Part shown: piece by piece, positions 1 through 9,280 of the stretch
Position numbering within the stretch: position 1 is the stretch's first letter
How the letters are laid out: every line of letters starts with the position of its first letter
Assembly (NCBI RefSeq): GCF_014647595.1
Contig: NZ_BMPM01000001.1
Location: 124,001-188,000 of the forward strand
DNA: 64,000 nucleotides
DNA from: Paenarthrobacter histidinolovorans
Lineage (GTDB): Bacteria > Actinomycetota > Actinomycetes > Actinomycetales > Micrococcaceae
Reading direction: 5' to 3'
Translations under genes and position numbers: made by a program
The notes under the pieces: generated by a model
What the model saw: the letters and a program-made list of their open reading frames with translations, nothing else
The model's database searches: none
What the model was told of the DNA's origin: nothing

Positions 1-1211
1 CCGATCACGGCCACCGAAACCACTGTCATGAGGAGCACCAGGCCCATGGCCCCACTGTTTGTCAGCCAGGTGAACATGGTCAGCACGGGGTACAGTTCAC
101 CGAGATCGGAACCGGATCCCGCGATGGCGAAGGCCACGGTCACGACGACGGCAATCACCGTCTGCGCCAGCGAACCTGCGTACGGCGCCCCACTGCCGGC
201 CCGGACCTTTGCCAGCGCCGAAGGCAGGACGCGCTCGCGGCCGAGGGAGAAGAAGTACCGCGCTACTGCGTTGTGGAAGCTGACGAGGGCGGCAAAGAGG
301 CTGGTGACAAAGAGGAGCTGGGCGATGTCGCTGAGCAGCACGCCTCCGTTGGCACCCAGGAACGCGAAGATCATGTCGGGGCCGTTGTCTGTGGCTGTCC
401 CGATGACCGCGGAGGGGCCCGCCCCCATGGTCATGGCCCAGGCCGATACTGCGTAGAAGACAGCGATGATCCCCACTGCGGCGAAGGTGGCCCGGGCGAC
501 AGTGCGTTGGGGATCCTTTGACTCCTCACCGTAGATGGCGGCGGATTCGAAACCCATGAATGCGGCAATGCCGAAGGACAGGACCGCTCCGACCCCGGGA
601 ACAAACAGGCTTTCCGGGCTGAAGGTCACAGCACTGACACCCTCCGGAGCCACTGCGAGGCTGATGACGTCGTACACGATGACCACCAGGAACTCGAAGG
701 CCACCAGGACACCGAGTACCTTGGCGGAAAGATCAACCCTGTTGACACCCAGCCAGCCAACAACGGCGATGCATACCAGCACCGGGATCCACCAGGGAAC
801 GTTAACGCCAAGCCTCGCGGACAACAAGGATGAAACCGTGAACCCGAACAGCCCGTAGATGCCTACCTGCATCAGGTTGTAGGCCATGAGGGCGACCAGG
901 GACGCGCCTACGCCGGCGGGCCGCGAGATGCCTTGGGCTATGTAGGCGTAGAAGGCGCCGGCGTTGGTGACGTAGCGGCTCATGGCTGCATATCCCACCG
1001 CGAAGAGCGCCAGGATTCCACCAAGGACCAGGAAGGACAAAGGAACACCCGTCACGCCGGTCACCGCAAACGTTGTGGTCACTCCGCCTGCGAGGACGGT
1101 CAACGGCGCCGACGCCGCGATAATCATGAAGGTCACTGCCGGTACGCCAAGCCGTCCCTTGGTTTCGACCGTTCGGGCGGTCGTGCCCTTGACGGGGTTA
1201 TCCACGCTCAT
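1..1211 (-). CDS. APC-family amino acid/polyamine permease (C-terminus cut by window edge)
   Basis: Inner-membrane amino acid-polyamine-organocation transporter, probably importing an amino acid or amine. About 403 codons are visible; the 3' end lies before position 1. Read on the minus strand from the ATG at 1211, the protein has a short polar N-terminus (MSVDNPVKGTT), then the first helix with the family hallmark near residues 25-45 (FMIIAASAPLTVL). Further helices include the conserved GIAAFMGFESAAIYGEE stretch (typical TM6/loop of the APC superfamily) and a typical loop before SFHNAVARYFFSLGRERVLP. It is divergent from an AraC-type regulator 234 bp away, which suggests that regulator controls it. 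Substrate cannot be told from sequence. Family assignment is secure. Confidence 0.9.
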   Translation of the reverse strand, partial: MSVDNPVKGTTARTVETKGRLGVPAVTFMIIAASAPLTVLAGGVTTTFAVTGVTGVPLSFLVLGGILALFAVGYAAMSRYVTNAGAFYAYIAQGISRPAGVGASLVALMAYNLMQVGIYGLFGFTVSSLLSARLGVNVPWWIPVLVCIAVVGWLGVNRVDLSAKVLGVLVAFEFLVVIVYDVISLAVAPEGVSAVTFSPESLFVPGVGAVLSFGIAAFMGFESAAIYGEESKDPQRTVARATFAAVGIIAVFYAVSAWAMTMGAGPSAVIGTATDNGPDMIFAFLGANGGVLLSDIAQLLFVTSLFAALVSFHNAVARYFFSLGRERVLPSALAKVRAGSGAPYAGSLAQTVIAVVVTVAFAIAGSGSDLGELYPVLTMFTWLTNSGAMGLVLLMTVVSVAVI

Positions 1212-1280
1212 AGTGTGCTCCTGCCTCGGTGCCGCGGGAGATTTGCGCGGCACGATGTCTGTCATTCCGCAATCTTCCAC

Positions 1281-1295
1281 CGCACGGAGCGTGCG
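1281..1295. promoter_or_regulatory. Perfect dyad in the permease/AraC divergent region
   Basis: CGCACG-GAG-CGTGCG, a perfect 6+3+6 inverted repeat, lies 70 bp upstream of the permease start and 151 bp upstream of the regulator start. A TAGAAT -10-like hexamer for the regulator is at 1362-1367. AraC proteins more often bind direct repeats, so assignment as the regulator's site is only a guess. Confidence 0.3.
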
Positions 1296-1445
1296 TGACT
1301 TGTCTCACACGGCAAGGAGCTTGTCGCTGCACGCAAGCACGTTCGAGCCCGGCCGCCGGTGTAGAATCGTGGGCAAGCTCACGTCCGCGCCATCGGCCTT
1401 CCTGCCTCCTGGCAGCGGCACCACGGGCCTTTGGAAGGGAACTTG

Positions 1446-2405
1446 ATGACCGTCGCGGCTGATACGGGCCCCGCAACCGTGGAAACCATCGTGGCGGAGT
1501 CGTTCCAGGAGTGGAGCAGGGCAATCTCCGCGTCCTTTGTACCCCTGCTGGCCCAGGGGCCACGCCATTCGACATTTCACGGAACCATGCGTGCCCGCGT
1601 TCTGGGACAGATCTCCGTAGTGGAAATCAATGCCGGACCCCACACTGTGCTGCGCACTCCGGAGCTGATTGCCAAGTCCACGGGTCGCTTCTTCAAGCTC
1701 AGCATCCAGCTCAGTGGCTCGGGTCGCCTGGTCCAGGACGAACGTGAAGCCGTCCTGCGCCCGGGCGACCTCTCCATCTACGACACCTCCCGCCCCTATC
1801 AACTAACGTTCGACGACGACTTCCGCACTTTGGTGCTCATGTTTCCGCACGTCCTGCTGGACTTGCCGGCCGAGGCCATGGGCCACGTCACTGCTTTGCG
1901 GATACCCGGCGACGAAGGCCTGGGTGAACTCATCAGCCCCTTCCTGGTGAAACTGGCCGACAACCTTGACGCCCTCTCCGGCACCAACGGGCTCCGGCTG
2001 GTCCACAACGCCCTGGACCTGGTGACCACCCTGTTCAACGGCGAACTCGACCAACTGATCGAGACCGGCCGGGATCCCCATCTCCTTCTCCTGGGGCGCA
2101 TCCACGACTACATCGAAGCCAACCTCGGCGATCCCGGGCTCTCCCCCGGAACCATCGCTGCGGCCCACTACATCTCCACCAGGCACCTCCACGATCTTTT
2201 CCAGGAGATCGGAACAACGGTGGCTGCCTCCATCCGGCAACGGCGGCTGGAGAGATGCCGGCGCGACCTAAGGGATCCAGTGCTGGCAGAACGTCCCGTT
2301 ACGGCCATTGCGGCGCGTTGGGGGTTCACAGACGCCGCCCACTTCAGCAGGATCTTCCGGGCAGCTTTCGGGAACTCCCCCACCGGCTACCGCAACAGCC
2401 ACTGA
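1446..2405 (+). CDS. AraC-family transcriptional regulator (FeaR-like architecture)
   Basis: DNA-binding regulator of 319 aa. Residues about 25-190 look like the AraC-binding-2 type sensory domain: a beta-rich stretch with SIQLSGSGRLVQ and LRPGDLSIYDTSRPY, characteristic of FeaR/NphR-like regulators. Residues about 210-318 hold the double helix-turn-helix AraC domain, with the hallmark second HTH AIAARWGFTDAAHFSRIFR and the closing motif FGNSPTGYR. I chose the ATG at 1446 because GGAAGGGA at 1433-1440 sits 5 nt upstream; a TTG at 1431 is also in frame but would overlap that ribosome site. It is divergent from the APC permease, the natural candidate target. Related proteins often control aromatic amine or amide catabolism, but the effector here is unknown. 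Confidence 0.85.
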   Translation: MTVAADTGPATVETIVAESFQEWSRAISASFVPLLAQGPRHSTFHGTMRARVLGQISVVEINAGPHTVLRTPELIAKSTGRFFKLSIQLSGSGRLVQDEREAVLRPGDLSIYDTSRPYQLTFDDDFRTLVLMFPHVLLDLPAEAMGHVTALRIPGDEGLGELISPFLVKLADNLDALSGTNGLRLVHNALDLVTTLFNGELDQLIETGRDPHLLLLGRIHDYIEANLGDPGLSPGTIAAAHYISTRHLHDLFQEIGTTVAASIRQRRLERCRRDLRDPVLAERPVTAIAARWGFTDAAHFSRIFRAAFGNSPTGYRNSH

Positions 2406-2473
2406 CGACACCCTGCACCAAAACCAGGGCCGCCGTCGGACAGTCATTGCAGTCAGGTGACCGCTGCAGTTGA

Positions 2474-4081
2474 CTACGCGGCCGCCGTCGGGGCCGTCCC
2501 CTGATCGGTCAAAGCGGCCATCTCCTCCAGCATGGTTCGCAGCAGGCGGTCCTCCAGCCCTGCAAAAGCAGGATCGCCGGCGCGGTTGATCAACTCGCCG
2601 GGATCGTTGCGGTGATCGTACAGTTCGGCAATCTCCGTGCCGAAGTATCTGGTCAACCTTCCCTCAGCGGTGATGATTGTGCGCATGCGGACCGGCCCAG
2701 GCAGTCCCGGCAAACCGAACGGCTGCTCTTCCTCCACCAACAGCGCGTGCCTGTGCTGTTGGGTGGTTCCTTCCAGCAATGGCACCAGCGAACGTCCCTG
2801 GATTCCCCGGTAGCCGCGGGCTCCAGTGAGTTCAAGGAGCGTCGGCGCCACATCCGCGCTGGAAACCAGGGCTTCCGTCCGGCCCGGCGGACTTCCGGGA
2901 ATGTGCACCACCAAGGGAACATTCGTGACGGCGCGGTAATGGACAAAGTGTTTGAGCATCAGGCCGTGGTCGCCGAAAAGGTCGCCGTGGTCACTGGTGA
3001 ACACCACGATGGTGTCCTCCGCCAGCCCTTGCCGGTCCAGCTCATCGAGTATCCGGCCAATGTGCTCGTCCATCATGGTGATCAGGCCGTACTGCGCGGC
3101 CGCCGCGTTCCTGTACTGCTCCCCGGTTGCTGCCCACGTCATGGTGGGGTCCGGATTCGGCTCACCACGGTGTTCAATCATGTCCCTCACGTGCGCCGGC
3201 GATGCTTCGTGGTCCTGGTCAAAGCCGAGTGGGAGTGGCATGGCCGCGGGATCATAGAGATCGGAGTATCCGGCCGGCGGGGAGAACGGATGGTGGGGGT
3301 CGGGGAAGGACACGAACATAAAGAAGGGTTGATCCTGACCTGCGGCGTCCTTCAGGTGCTCGATTGCTTTCTCGCTCACGTAGCTTGTGGGGTGGATCTC
3401 GGCCGGAATGGCTGTCTGGTACACCTGGTCCCACCCGCCGTACCTGCTCGACGAGTTGCCGGGCCCGCCCAAAGCTTCCGGGTCGATGCCCCGTTCCCGG
3501 GCCCAGTGCACGTAGTGGCCGCCGGGCCGGTCCCCGTGGCCGATCACCAGGTCCACGTGCTGGTAGCCGTAGTAGTCCGACGGCAGCGCAATGAACCGGT
3601 CATCGTGCGCTTCGCGGTTTTCCCACTGGTCCCACCCCGCAGCGAAAGCATGACGGCGGGCGTCACCGGCTGCTGCGTCCAACAGCATGGGGTCGGTGGC
3701 CCGGATTTCCTCGGCCTGGTGGGGTTCAAATTCCCAGCCCATGTTCTGGTGGTGCAGTTTTCCCACCCCTACAGTCCGGTAGCCTCCGGCTGCCAAGGAT
3801 CCCGGAATGGTCTGCGTCAGGGGGTCCAGGGTGATGCCGTTGCACCGTGTTCCGTGCGCTGACGGCCACCGTCCCGTCATCAGGCTGGCACGGTTGGGCA
3901 TGCACGTGGGATTGGCCACTGTCGCGTTGCCGAAAACGGTGCTTCTGGCTGCGAGCGCATCCAGGTGCGGGGTCTTGACGGTGCTGTTGCCGCTGAAGCC
4001 CAGGTGGTCCGCCCGGAGCTGGTCGGCGATGATGAACAGGATGTTGGGCCGGCGCTTTTCGCTGGTGCGCTGCGCTGTCAT
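2474..4081 (-). CDS. Type I (formylglycine) sulfatase, choline-sulfatase/arylsulfatase-like
   Basis: Predicted to hydrolyse a sulfate ester in the cytoplasm, since no signal peptide is visible. The 535-aa protein has the complete type I sulfatase set: metal ligand D20 in FIIADQLR; the C-x-P-x-R signature CMPNR at 60-64, with Cys60 the residue converted to formylglycine; K108 and H110 in VGKLHH; H263/H264 in FPDPHHPF; and D364-H365 in FTSDHGDLFGDHG. The start overlaps the stop of the upstream ABC ATPase gene by 4 bp (ATGA, 4078-4081), so it is the last gene of the operon that begins at 9242. Phosphonate monoester hydrolases share this fold and motif, so the bond cleaved is inferred. No formylglycine-generating enzyme gene is visible in this window. 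Confidence 0.9.
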   Translation of the reverse strand: MTAQRTSEKRRPNILFIIADQLRADHLGFSGNSTVKTPHLDALAARSTVFGNATVANPTCMPNRASLMTGRWPSAHGTRCNGITLDPLTQTIPGSLAAGGYRTVGVGKLHHQNMGWEFEPHQAEEIRATDPMLLDAAAGDARRHAFAAGWDQWENREAHDDRFIALPSDYYGYQHVDLVIGHGDRPGGHYVHWARERGIDPEALGGPGNSSSRYGGWDQVYQTAIPAEIHPTSYVSEKAIEHLKDAAGQDQPFFMFVSFPDPHHPFSPPAGYSDLYDPAAMPLPLGFDQDHEASPAHVRDMIEHRGEPNPDPTMTWAATGEQYRNAAAAQYGLITMMDEHIGRILDELDRQGLAEDTIVVFTSDHGDLFGDHGLMLKHFVHYRAVTNVPLVVHIPGSPPGRTEALVSSADVAPTLLELTGARGYRGIQGRSLVPLLEGTTQQHRHALLVEEEQPFGLPGLPGPVRMRTIITAEGRLTRYFGTEIAELYDHRNDPGELINRAGDPAFAGLEDRLLRTMLEEMAALTDQGTAPTAAA

Positions 4082-4920
4082 GCGGGCCTCTTGATGAGGG
4101 ACAGCACTTCGGTGCGTTGCCGGGCGAACTCCGGCAGCGAGCGCGTAGTGATCTGGTCGCGGGGACCGGGCAGGTCCACGTCCACCACCTTGAGCACCCG
4201 TGCGGGCCGTGATCCGAGGACCACCACCCGGTCCGCAAGGTAGACGGCTTCGTCGATGTCGTGGGTCACCACCAGGATGGTCATGTTAAAGTCCCGCCGG
4301 ATCTTCAGGCACAGGTCCTCCAGGTCGAAACGCGTCTGCGCATCCACTGATGCGAAGGGTTCGTCCATGATCAGGATCTCGGGCCGGTACGCCAACGCCC
4401 GGGCGATCGCGACGCGTTGCTGCATGCCTCCGGACAGCTGCCACGGATACTGGTTGTCGGCGTGGGATAGCCCGACGGCGGCCAGCGCGCCATCACAGCG
4501 CTCCCTCAGTTCCGCTGCGGACAACTTGAGATGCCTCAAGGGCAGGACCAGGTTCTTTCGAACGGTCAGCCATGGCATCAGCGACCGGTTGTAGTCCTGG
4601 AAGACCAATGCCATTTCCGGAGGCGGGCCACTGATGGTCCGCCCATCGATGGCTGCCCTTCCGCTGGTGGCCGGCTGGAGTCCGGCCAGGCATTTGAGGA
4701 GTGTGGTCTTGCCGACGCCGGAAGGGCCGACGATGCAGACAACCTCACCGGCATCCACGGTGAAGGTCAGGTCTTCGATGACCGTGCGTGCTTTTCCGCC
4801 GCTGCCATAGGTCTTGGCAAGATGCGCCACGTCCAGCCGGGGCGTGGACGCGCTGAGACGTGTTTTTGGTTGCTGTGCCATGGTGGACTTTCTGTTTCGG
4901 GTGGAAAGACTGTTGCTCAT
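4078..4920 (-). CDS. ABC transporter ATP-binding protein, nitrate/sulfonate/taurine type
   Basis: ATPase subunit (280 aa) of an SsuB/TauB-like importer. Walker A GPSGVGKT is at about residues 65-72, signature LSGGMQ at 162-167, Walker B ILIMDEP at 182-188 and the switch histidine at 220 in VVTHD. I use the ATG at 4920 because its ATGA overlaps the stop of the permease gene (4917-4919), the same coupling seen at the other junctions; an in-frame ATG at 4881 (MAQQ) is the alternative and would remove a 13-residue polar leader. A longer open frame upstream is antisense-frame carry-over inside the permease gene and is not coding. The gene feeds directly into the sulfatase gene with another 4-bp overlap. 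Confidence 0.93.
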   Translation of the reverse strand: MSNSLSTRNRKSTMAQQPKTRLSASTPRLDVAHLAKTYGSGGKARTVIEDLTFTVDAGEVVCIVGPSGVGKTTLLKCLAGLQPATSGRAAIDGRTISGPPPEMALVFQDYNRSLMPWLTVRKNLVLPLRHLKLSAAELRERCDGALAAVGLSHADNQYPWQLSGGMQQRVAIARALAYRPEILIMDEPFASVDAQTRFDLEDLCLKIRRDFNMTILVVTHDIDEAVYLADRVVVLGSRPARVLKVVDVDLPGPRDQITTRSLPEFARQRTEVLSLIKRPA

Positions 4921-5696
4921 GATGCACGCGCCAGGCGACGGGATCCGATGTACCAGGAAAGGACCTTGCGGCGAAGGAGGCTGAACAGGATGTTGACCAG
5001 GAATCCAATGACGCCCAAGAGCAGGATCCCTGCCCACATGTCGGCGGTCATGAAGCTCTGTTGGGCCAGCAAGGTCATGGCTCCGATGCCCTGCGAACTT
5101 CCCAGCATCTCGCTGGCGATCATCACGATGAACGCCACCTGCAGGCTCACCTGCAGGCCAGAGAAGATCTGCGGGGTCGCTGCAGGCAGGAGAACATCCA
5201 GCACCCGTTCTTTCCGGGTCAGGCGGTAGACCTTGGCAACATCCATGAGGTCGCTGCTGACGCTGCGGATGCCGTCCACCGTGGCAATCATGGTGGGAAA
5301 CAGCGCCGCCAAGGCGATGCTGGTGACGCGCATCTGGGTGCCGAAGCCTATAAGTGAGATGAAGATGGGCACCAGCGCCACTGGAGGTATTCCGCGGAGG
5401 AAGTGGATCAAGGGGTCCATCATCCACCGGACAGGTGCAACCAGAGCCGTGGCGAACCCCAGTGCGATCCCGGCTATGGCCGCGATGGCGAAACCGAGGA
5501 ACAGGTTTCCCAGGCTGAGCAGGACGTCGGACTGGAAGTGCTCAAACAGCCACAATTCCCGGAAGCGGACAATGATGGTTTCCAGCGGGGGGAAGAAGGG
5601 GTCGGTGGAGTTCGCGGAAAGGAACCACCATGCCACCAGGAGAAGCACGGGGGCGGCGATGCCGATCACCCAATTACGCATTGTGATGTTACTCAT
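4917..5696 (-). CDS. ABC transporter permease, SsuC/TauC type (second permease)
   Basis: Integral membrane subunit of 259 aa with about six hydrophobic segments (first at residues 8-28) and the cytoplasmic EAA-like loop in the stretch VYRLTRKERVLDVLLPAATPQIFSG, where the ATPase docks. The start ATG at 5696 overlaps the stop of the preceding permease by ATGA (5693-5696). Together with the upstream permease gene it would form a heterodimeric channel, a variation on SsuC and TauC, which are usually homodimers. Family is clear; substrate is unknown. Confidence 0.92.
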   Translation of the reverse strand: MSNITMRNWVIGIAAPVLLLVAWWFLSANSTDPFFPPLETIIVRFRELWLFEHFQSDVLLSLGNLFLGFAIAAIAGIALGFATALVAPVRWMMDPLIHFLRGIPPVALVPIFISLIGFGTQMRVTSIALAALFPTMIATVDGIRSVSSDLMDVAKVYRLTRKERVLDVLLPAATPQIFSGLQVSLQVAFIVMIASEMLGSSQGIGAMTLLAQQSFMTADMWAGILLLGVIGFLVNILFSLLRRKVLSWYIGSRRLARAS

Positions 5697-6469
5697 CGCG
5701 GCACCGCTTCCCGGTAGGACTCGTGCCAATGCAGGACCCGGCGCTCGGCCAGCCGCGTGACACCTTGGAACAAAAGACCCAGGACTCCGAGGACAATCAC
5801 CAAACCGTAGAGGCTGGCGTAGTCACCCGCAGCTTGGGCTTGGTAGATGTTTTGGCCGAGGCCCGGGCCGCCGCCCAGGAGTCCGGCCACCACGGTAACC
5901 ACCAGGGCAGCGGGCGCTGCCACGCGCATCGCTGTTCCGATGTAGGGCATGGCACTGGGCAGCACCACCCGGGCCAGGATTTCACCCTCTCCCATGCCAT
6001 AGGAGCGGGCGGTGTCGCGTGCCACTGGGTCGGTGCCCTGCACGCCATCCACAGTTTGCATGACAATGGGGAGCAAGCAGCCGAACACCACGAGGAACAG
6101 AGACATCTCTGCAGTAGGGCCCAGTACCAGCACGGCAAGGGGCAGGATGACGATCGGTGGAACCGGCTTGAGGAACTCCAACACGGCCAAAGTGGCGTAC
6201 TTCACGGACTCGAAGCTGCCGACGAGCAGCCCTATTGCCACACCAGCCACGGCGGCCAGCGCCAAAGCGAGCAATGCGATACCAATCGTGGCCCCCAGCG
6301 AGGACCAGAATGTTCCGGTCCCCAGAATGGTCGCGAGGGTTGAGAACACTGTAGTGGCCGGCGGCAGCGCATTTCCCGCGATCTTGGCCTCTGCAAGTAC
6401 CTGCCAGATGGCCAGGGCACAAGCTACACCCACAACGCTGAAGGCGTAGGGGCGGACGGACGCTTTCAT
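5693..6469 (-). CDS. ABC transporter permease, SsuC/TauC type (first permease)
   Basis: Membrane subunit of 258 aa. It has an N-terminal helix at about residues 8-25, a central hydrophobic core and the conserved loop TARSYGMGEGEILARVVLPS, which is the EAA-type contact with the ATPase. A GGGAGA ribosome site 6 nt before the ATG at 6469 supports the start. It lies 27 bp downstream of the substrate-binding lipoprotein gene. It differs substantially from the second permease, so the two are paralogous subunits rather than a recent duplication. Confidence 0.92.
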   Translation of the reverse strand: MKASVRPYAFSVVGVACALAIWQVLAEAKIAGNALPPATTVFSTLATILGTGTFWSSLGATIGIALLALALAAVAGVAIGLLVGSFESVKYATLAVLEFLKPVPPIVILPLAVLVLGPTAEMSLFLVVFGCLLPIVMQTVDGVQGTDPVARDTARSYGMGEGEILARVVLPSAMPYIGTAMRVAAPAALVVTVVAGLLGGGPGLGQNIYQAQAAGDYASLYGLVIVLGVLGLLFQGVTRLAERRVLHWHESYREAVPR

Positions 6470-6496
6470 GATGAATCTCCCATGTCGTTCTCTTGC

Positions 6497-7489
6497 CTAC
6501 TTGCCGAAGATGATGTCGGCCGGCAGTTTCACCGGGGCATTCAGGAAGCCGAGGTCGGCAAGATTGTTGTTGGCCCGCTCAATGTCTTCCACACGTACCT
6601 CGCCGGGCCAGTAGTTGACTGCCCCGGACTTGACCACATCCAGCGGGGTCTTGGTGATCCCGGCGCTGAGCTGCTGTGCTTCATCCAGGTGGCCGTTGGC
6701 GTAGGCGTTCGCCTTGTAGATGGCGGCTTTGAACCCCGCCAGGGCCTTCTCCTTGGACTTCACCGTGTTCGCCCCGGCGACCCACAGCCCAATGGCTCCC
6801 TGTTCAAAGAACTCCACCCCTGGAGAGGCCAGAAGGCGGTTTCCCTCGGACACCGCTTTGGACGTGAACGGAGCTATCAGGGAAGCTGCGTCCACGCGCC
6901 CGGAATTGAGCGATTGCAGCGCCGATGACGGGTCCAGGACCATCCAGTTCACTTTTGCGGGATCTCCCCCGTCGTCCTTCACCAGTTTGCTCACTGTCAC
7001 CTCCAGCTGTGCCTTCCTTGCCGGAACGCTGACGTTTTTGCCTTCCAGGTCCTTCGGCCGGGTGATGGATGAATCCTTCCCGACGAGAAGGCCGGTATCG
7101 TCCACGCGGTTGAGGTCGCTGGATTCTCCTGCCCCGTCCTTGTATCCATCGGCTGCGGCGACGATCTTGAGCGGCACATTCTGGCTCAAGGCGTTCAGGA
7201 GCGGAATGGAGGGAGTATAGGTGAGGTCTATCTGTCCGCTCTGGGCTGCTGCAATGCCCGCCGGAGGGTTGGCTATGACAGAGATCTCGACGTTGAGACC
7301 CTGTTCCTTGAAGTAGCCCTTGTCGGCCGCGAGGCGGATGCCGGCGTCTGACCCGATGCCGATGGTTCCCACCTTGAGGGTGGTGGTCCCATCGGCGGCC
7401 GGGACGGCTGCCGGGCCCGAGCCGCCTCCACAGGCTGCAAGTGCCATGGACAGTACAGCGGCAACAGCCAAAGGAATAGTGCGTCGCAT
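6497..7489 (-). CDS. ABC substrate-binding lipoprotein, NMT1/SsuA-like
   Basis: Extracellular solute receptor of 330 aa. Residues 1-20 are a lipoprotein signal peptide with lipobox LAAC and the acylated Cys20, followed by a glycine-rich linker. The mature part begins with the family pattern LKVGTIGIGSDAGIRLAADKGYF and contains AAQSGQIDLTY, typical of the nitrate/sulfonate/taurine receptor fold (PBP type 2). The true start is the ATG at 7489 with AGGAG 8 nt upstream; the longer open frame to 7567 runs into the upstream amidohydrolase gene. The receptor lies 46 bp after that gene. Ligand specificity cannot be read from the sequence. Confidence 0.92.
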   Translation of the reverse strand: MRRTIPLAVAAVLSMALAACGGGSGPAAVPAADGTTTLKVGTIGIGSDAGIRLAADKGYFKEQGLNVEISVIANPPAGIAAAQSGQIDLTYTPSIPLLNALSQNVPLKIVAAADGYKDGAGESSDLNRVDDTGLLVGKDSSITRPKDLEGKNVSVPARKAQLEVTVSKLVKDDGGDPAKVNWMVLDPSSALQSLNSGRVDAASLIAPFTSKAVSEGNRLLASPGVEFFEQGAIGLWVAGANTVKSKEKALAGFKAAIYKANAYANGHLDEAQQLSAGITKTPLDVVKSGAVNYWPGEVRVEDIERANNNLADLGFLNAPVKLPADIIFGK

Positions 7490-7535
7490 ATGGTGCTCCT
7501 TGAATGACGAATGGTTGGAACGGAAGACGATGGTT

Positions 7536-9242
7536 CTAGCTGGTGGATAAGTGGACAACGCGGCCACCGCTCATGGTGAGCCGGATGTCGGTGTCGGTGA
7601 GCTTGTCGATCTCCTCATCGGCCGGCCATGCGGTGGACAACAGGCACAGATCTGCTGTCCTGCCGGGTAACAGGGAGCCCTTGAAGTGCTCCGCGTGATC
7701 CTGCCAGGCAGCCTCAACGGTCATGGCGGCCAGCGCCTGCAGACCGGTGATCCGCTCGGGGTCGCCCGGTGCGCCGGGCGTGGACCGGGTGGCACGCCGG
7801 ACGGCAGCTACCACGGTGCGCCGCCAATCCGGGCTGGTCACAGGTGCGTCGGAAGCAATGTTGAAACGGACGCCCGTTTCCACGGCTGAACGCAGGGGCT
7901 GGTGGCGGGAGAAGCGATCCTCTCCGAGCACTTGGCGCATGATGTCGCCGGCCTCCTGGCGGATCAGGGGGTTGGTGCTGTAACCGATCCCCCGTTCAGC
8001 CATGGTGCGCAGGGTGCTTGTGTCGCTGAAGGCACCGTGGATGATGTAGTGACGATTGTGCTGAGTTCCGGTGGGCGTGGGACTTCCACCGGGAGCAGTG
8101 GTTGCTGCAACGATCGCTTCCACAGCCGCGGCGGTGGCAGCATCTCCGGTGGCGTGCACGCCTGCCTGCAATCCGGCATCGTTAATGAGTTGCAGAATCC
8201 TGTGGAGTTCAGCCACCCGTTCGGCATCGCTGTCTCCCTGGATCACCAGGCTGCCGTGCGTACAAGCCGTGCCATAGGGTTCGCTCATCCAGGCGGTGCC
8301 GCTGCGCGGGATCCCGTCTGCGAAGACTTTGACGCCCGCGATCCTCAGCTGCTCCGGATCAATGCCGCGGTCCTTGCAGCTTTGTGCCAGCCCACTCTTA
8401 AGACCGTCCTCAACGGCCACGGCATTGGCTCCCCCGGTTCCCGCGAAGAGCATGAGGACATTGATCCTCAACGTCAGTTCACCTGACAAGGCGAGGTCAC
8501 CCAACAGCCCGAGCGCCGCCGTCGTACCCGCTCCGTCCATGAGTCCGGCGCTGGCCGGCCCCAAACCAGGCTCCGTGAGGGAGGTGATGCCCAGCGAGTG
8601 CAGGTATTCCTGGAAGCGAAGCACCGCGGGTCGGAGCGTTGCGGCGGGAACGGGCGGCATGGCCCGCGAGATGAGTTCCATGGCACCGTCCTGGAACAGT
8701 CCGGTGGGGGCGCCGTCGTCTGCCCTCACGATCACGCCACCGTGGATGTCCGGGGTTGTGGCGGTGATGCCGGCGCGCCTGAGCGCTTCCCGGTTGGCCA
8801 GGAGTTGGTGCCCGGTGGCATCGAACGCCACCAGGGGCGTGTCAGCCTGGCAGTCCAACAGACCCATGGCTGGTCCCAGTATCGACTCGTCCCAGCCGTG
8901 GGCGCGGATCCAGCCATCCGCGCCTTCCTGTGCCGCGCTCAGGACTTCGACGACGGTCGCCCAGTCCGGGGTGACGGACGGGTCCAGCCGCACATAACCA
9001 AAGGCGGCCATCGCCGCCGAGACGAAGTGCAAGTGGGCATCATTGATGCCGGGGATGACGGCCCCACCGGCGGCGTCAACAACCTGCGTACCCGGGCCAA
9101 TCTGCCGGCTCACATCATCGTGGCCAAGTCCGGCAACGCACCCGTCCTTGACGGCAATGGCATCGGTCATGCGGTGTGGCTGTGCCGGGTCCATGGTGTG
9201 GACCGAGGCATTCATGATCACCAGATCAGCGAAATCTTGCAT
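7536..9242 (-). CDS. YtcJ-type amidohydrolase (amidohydrolase family 3)
   Basis: Metal-dependent hydrolase of 568 aa, first gene of the minus-strand operon. The N-terminal beta-sandwich part is followed by the metal-binding signature DAHLHF with H70 and H72. Later come the conserved HGWDES-type segment, GHQLLANREALRRAGI and, near the C-terminus, SDAPVTSPDW, which carries the catalytic aspartate. These features identify the YtcJ group, whose studied members hydrolyse amides, formamides or carbamates. GAGGAGA sits just upstream of the ATG at 9242. Sharing an operon with an ABC importer and a sulfatase suggests it acts on the imported compound. The exact substrate is unknown. Confidence 0.9.
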   Translation of the reverse strand: MQDFADLVIMNASVHTMDPAQPHRMTDAIAVKDGCVAGLGHDDVSRQIGPGTQVVDAAGGAVIPGINDAHLHFVSAAMAAFGYVRLDPSVTPDWATVVEVLSAAQEGADGWIRAHGWDESILGPAMGLLDCQADTPLVAFDATGHQLLANREALRRAGITATTPDIHGGVIVRADDGAPTGLFQDGAMELISRAMPPVPAATLRPAVLRFQEYLHSLGITSLTEPGLGPASAGLMDGAGTTAALGLLGDLALSGELTLRINVLMLFAGTGGANAVAVEDGLKSGLAQSCKDRGIDPEQLRIAGVKVFADGIPRSGTAWMSEPYGTACTHGSLVIQGDSDAERVAELHRILQLINDAGLQAGVHATGDAATAAAVEAIVAATTAPGGSPTPTGTQHNRHYIIHGAFSDTSTLRTMAERGIGYSTNPLIRQEAGDIMRQVLGEDRFSRHQPLRSAVETGVRFNIASDAPVTSPDWRRTVVAAVRRATRSTPGAPGDPERITGLQALAAMTVEAAWQDHAEHFKGSLLPGRTADLCLLSTAWPADEEIDKLTDTDIRLTMSGGRVVHLSTS

Positions 9243-9280
9243 CGGTTCTCCTCAGGTCACCGCATCCGAATGTGATGCAG

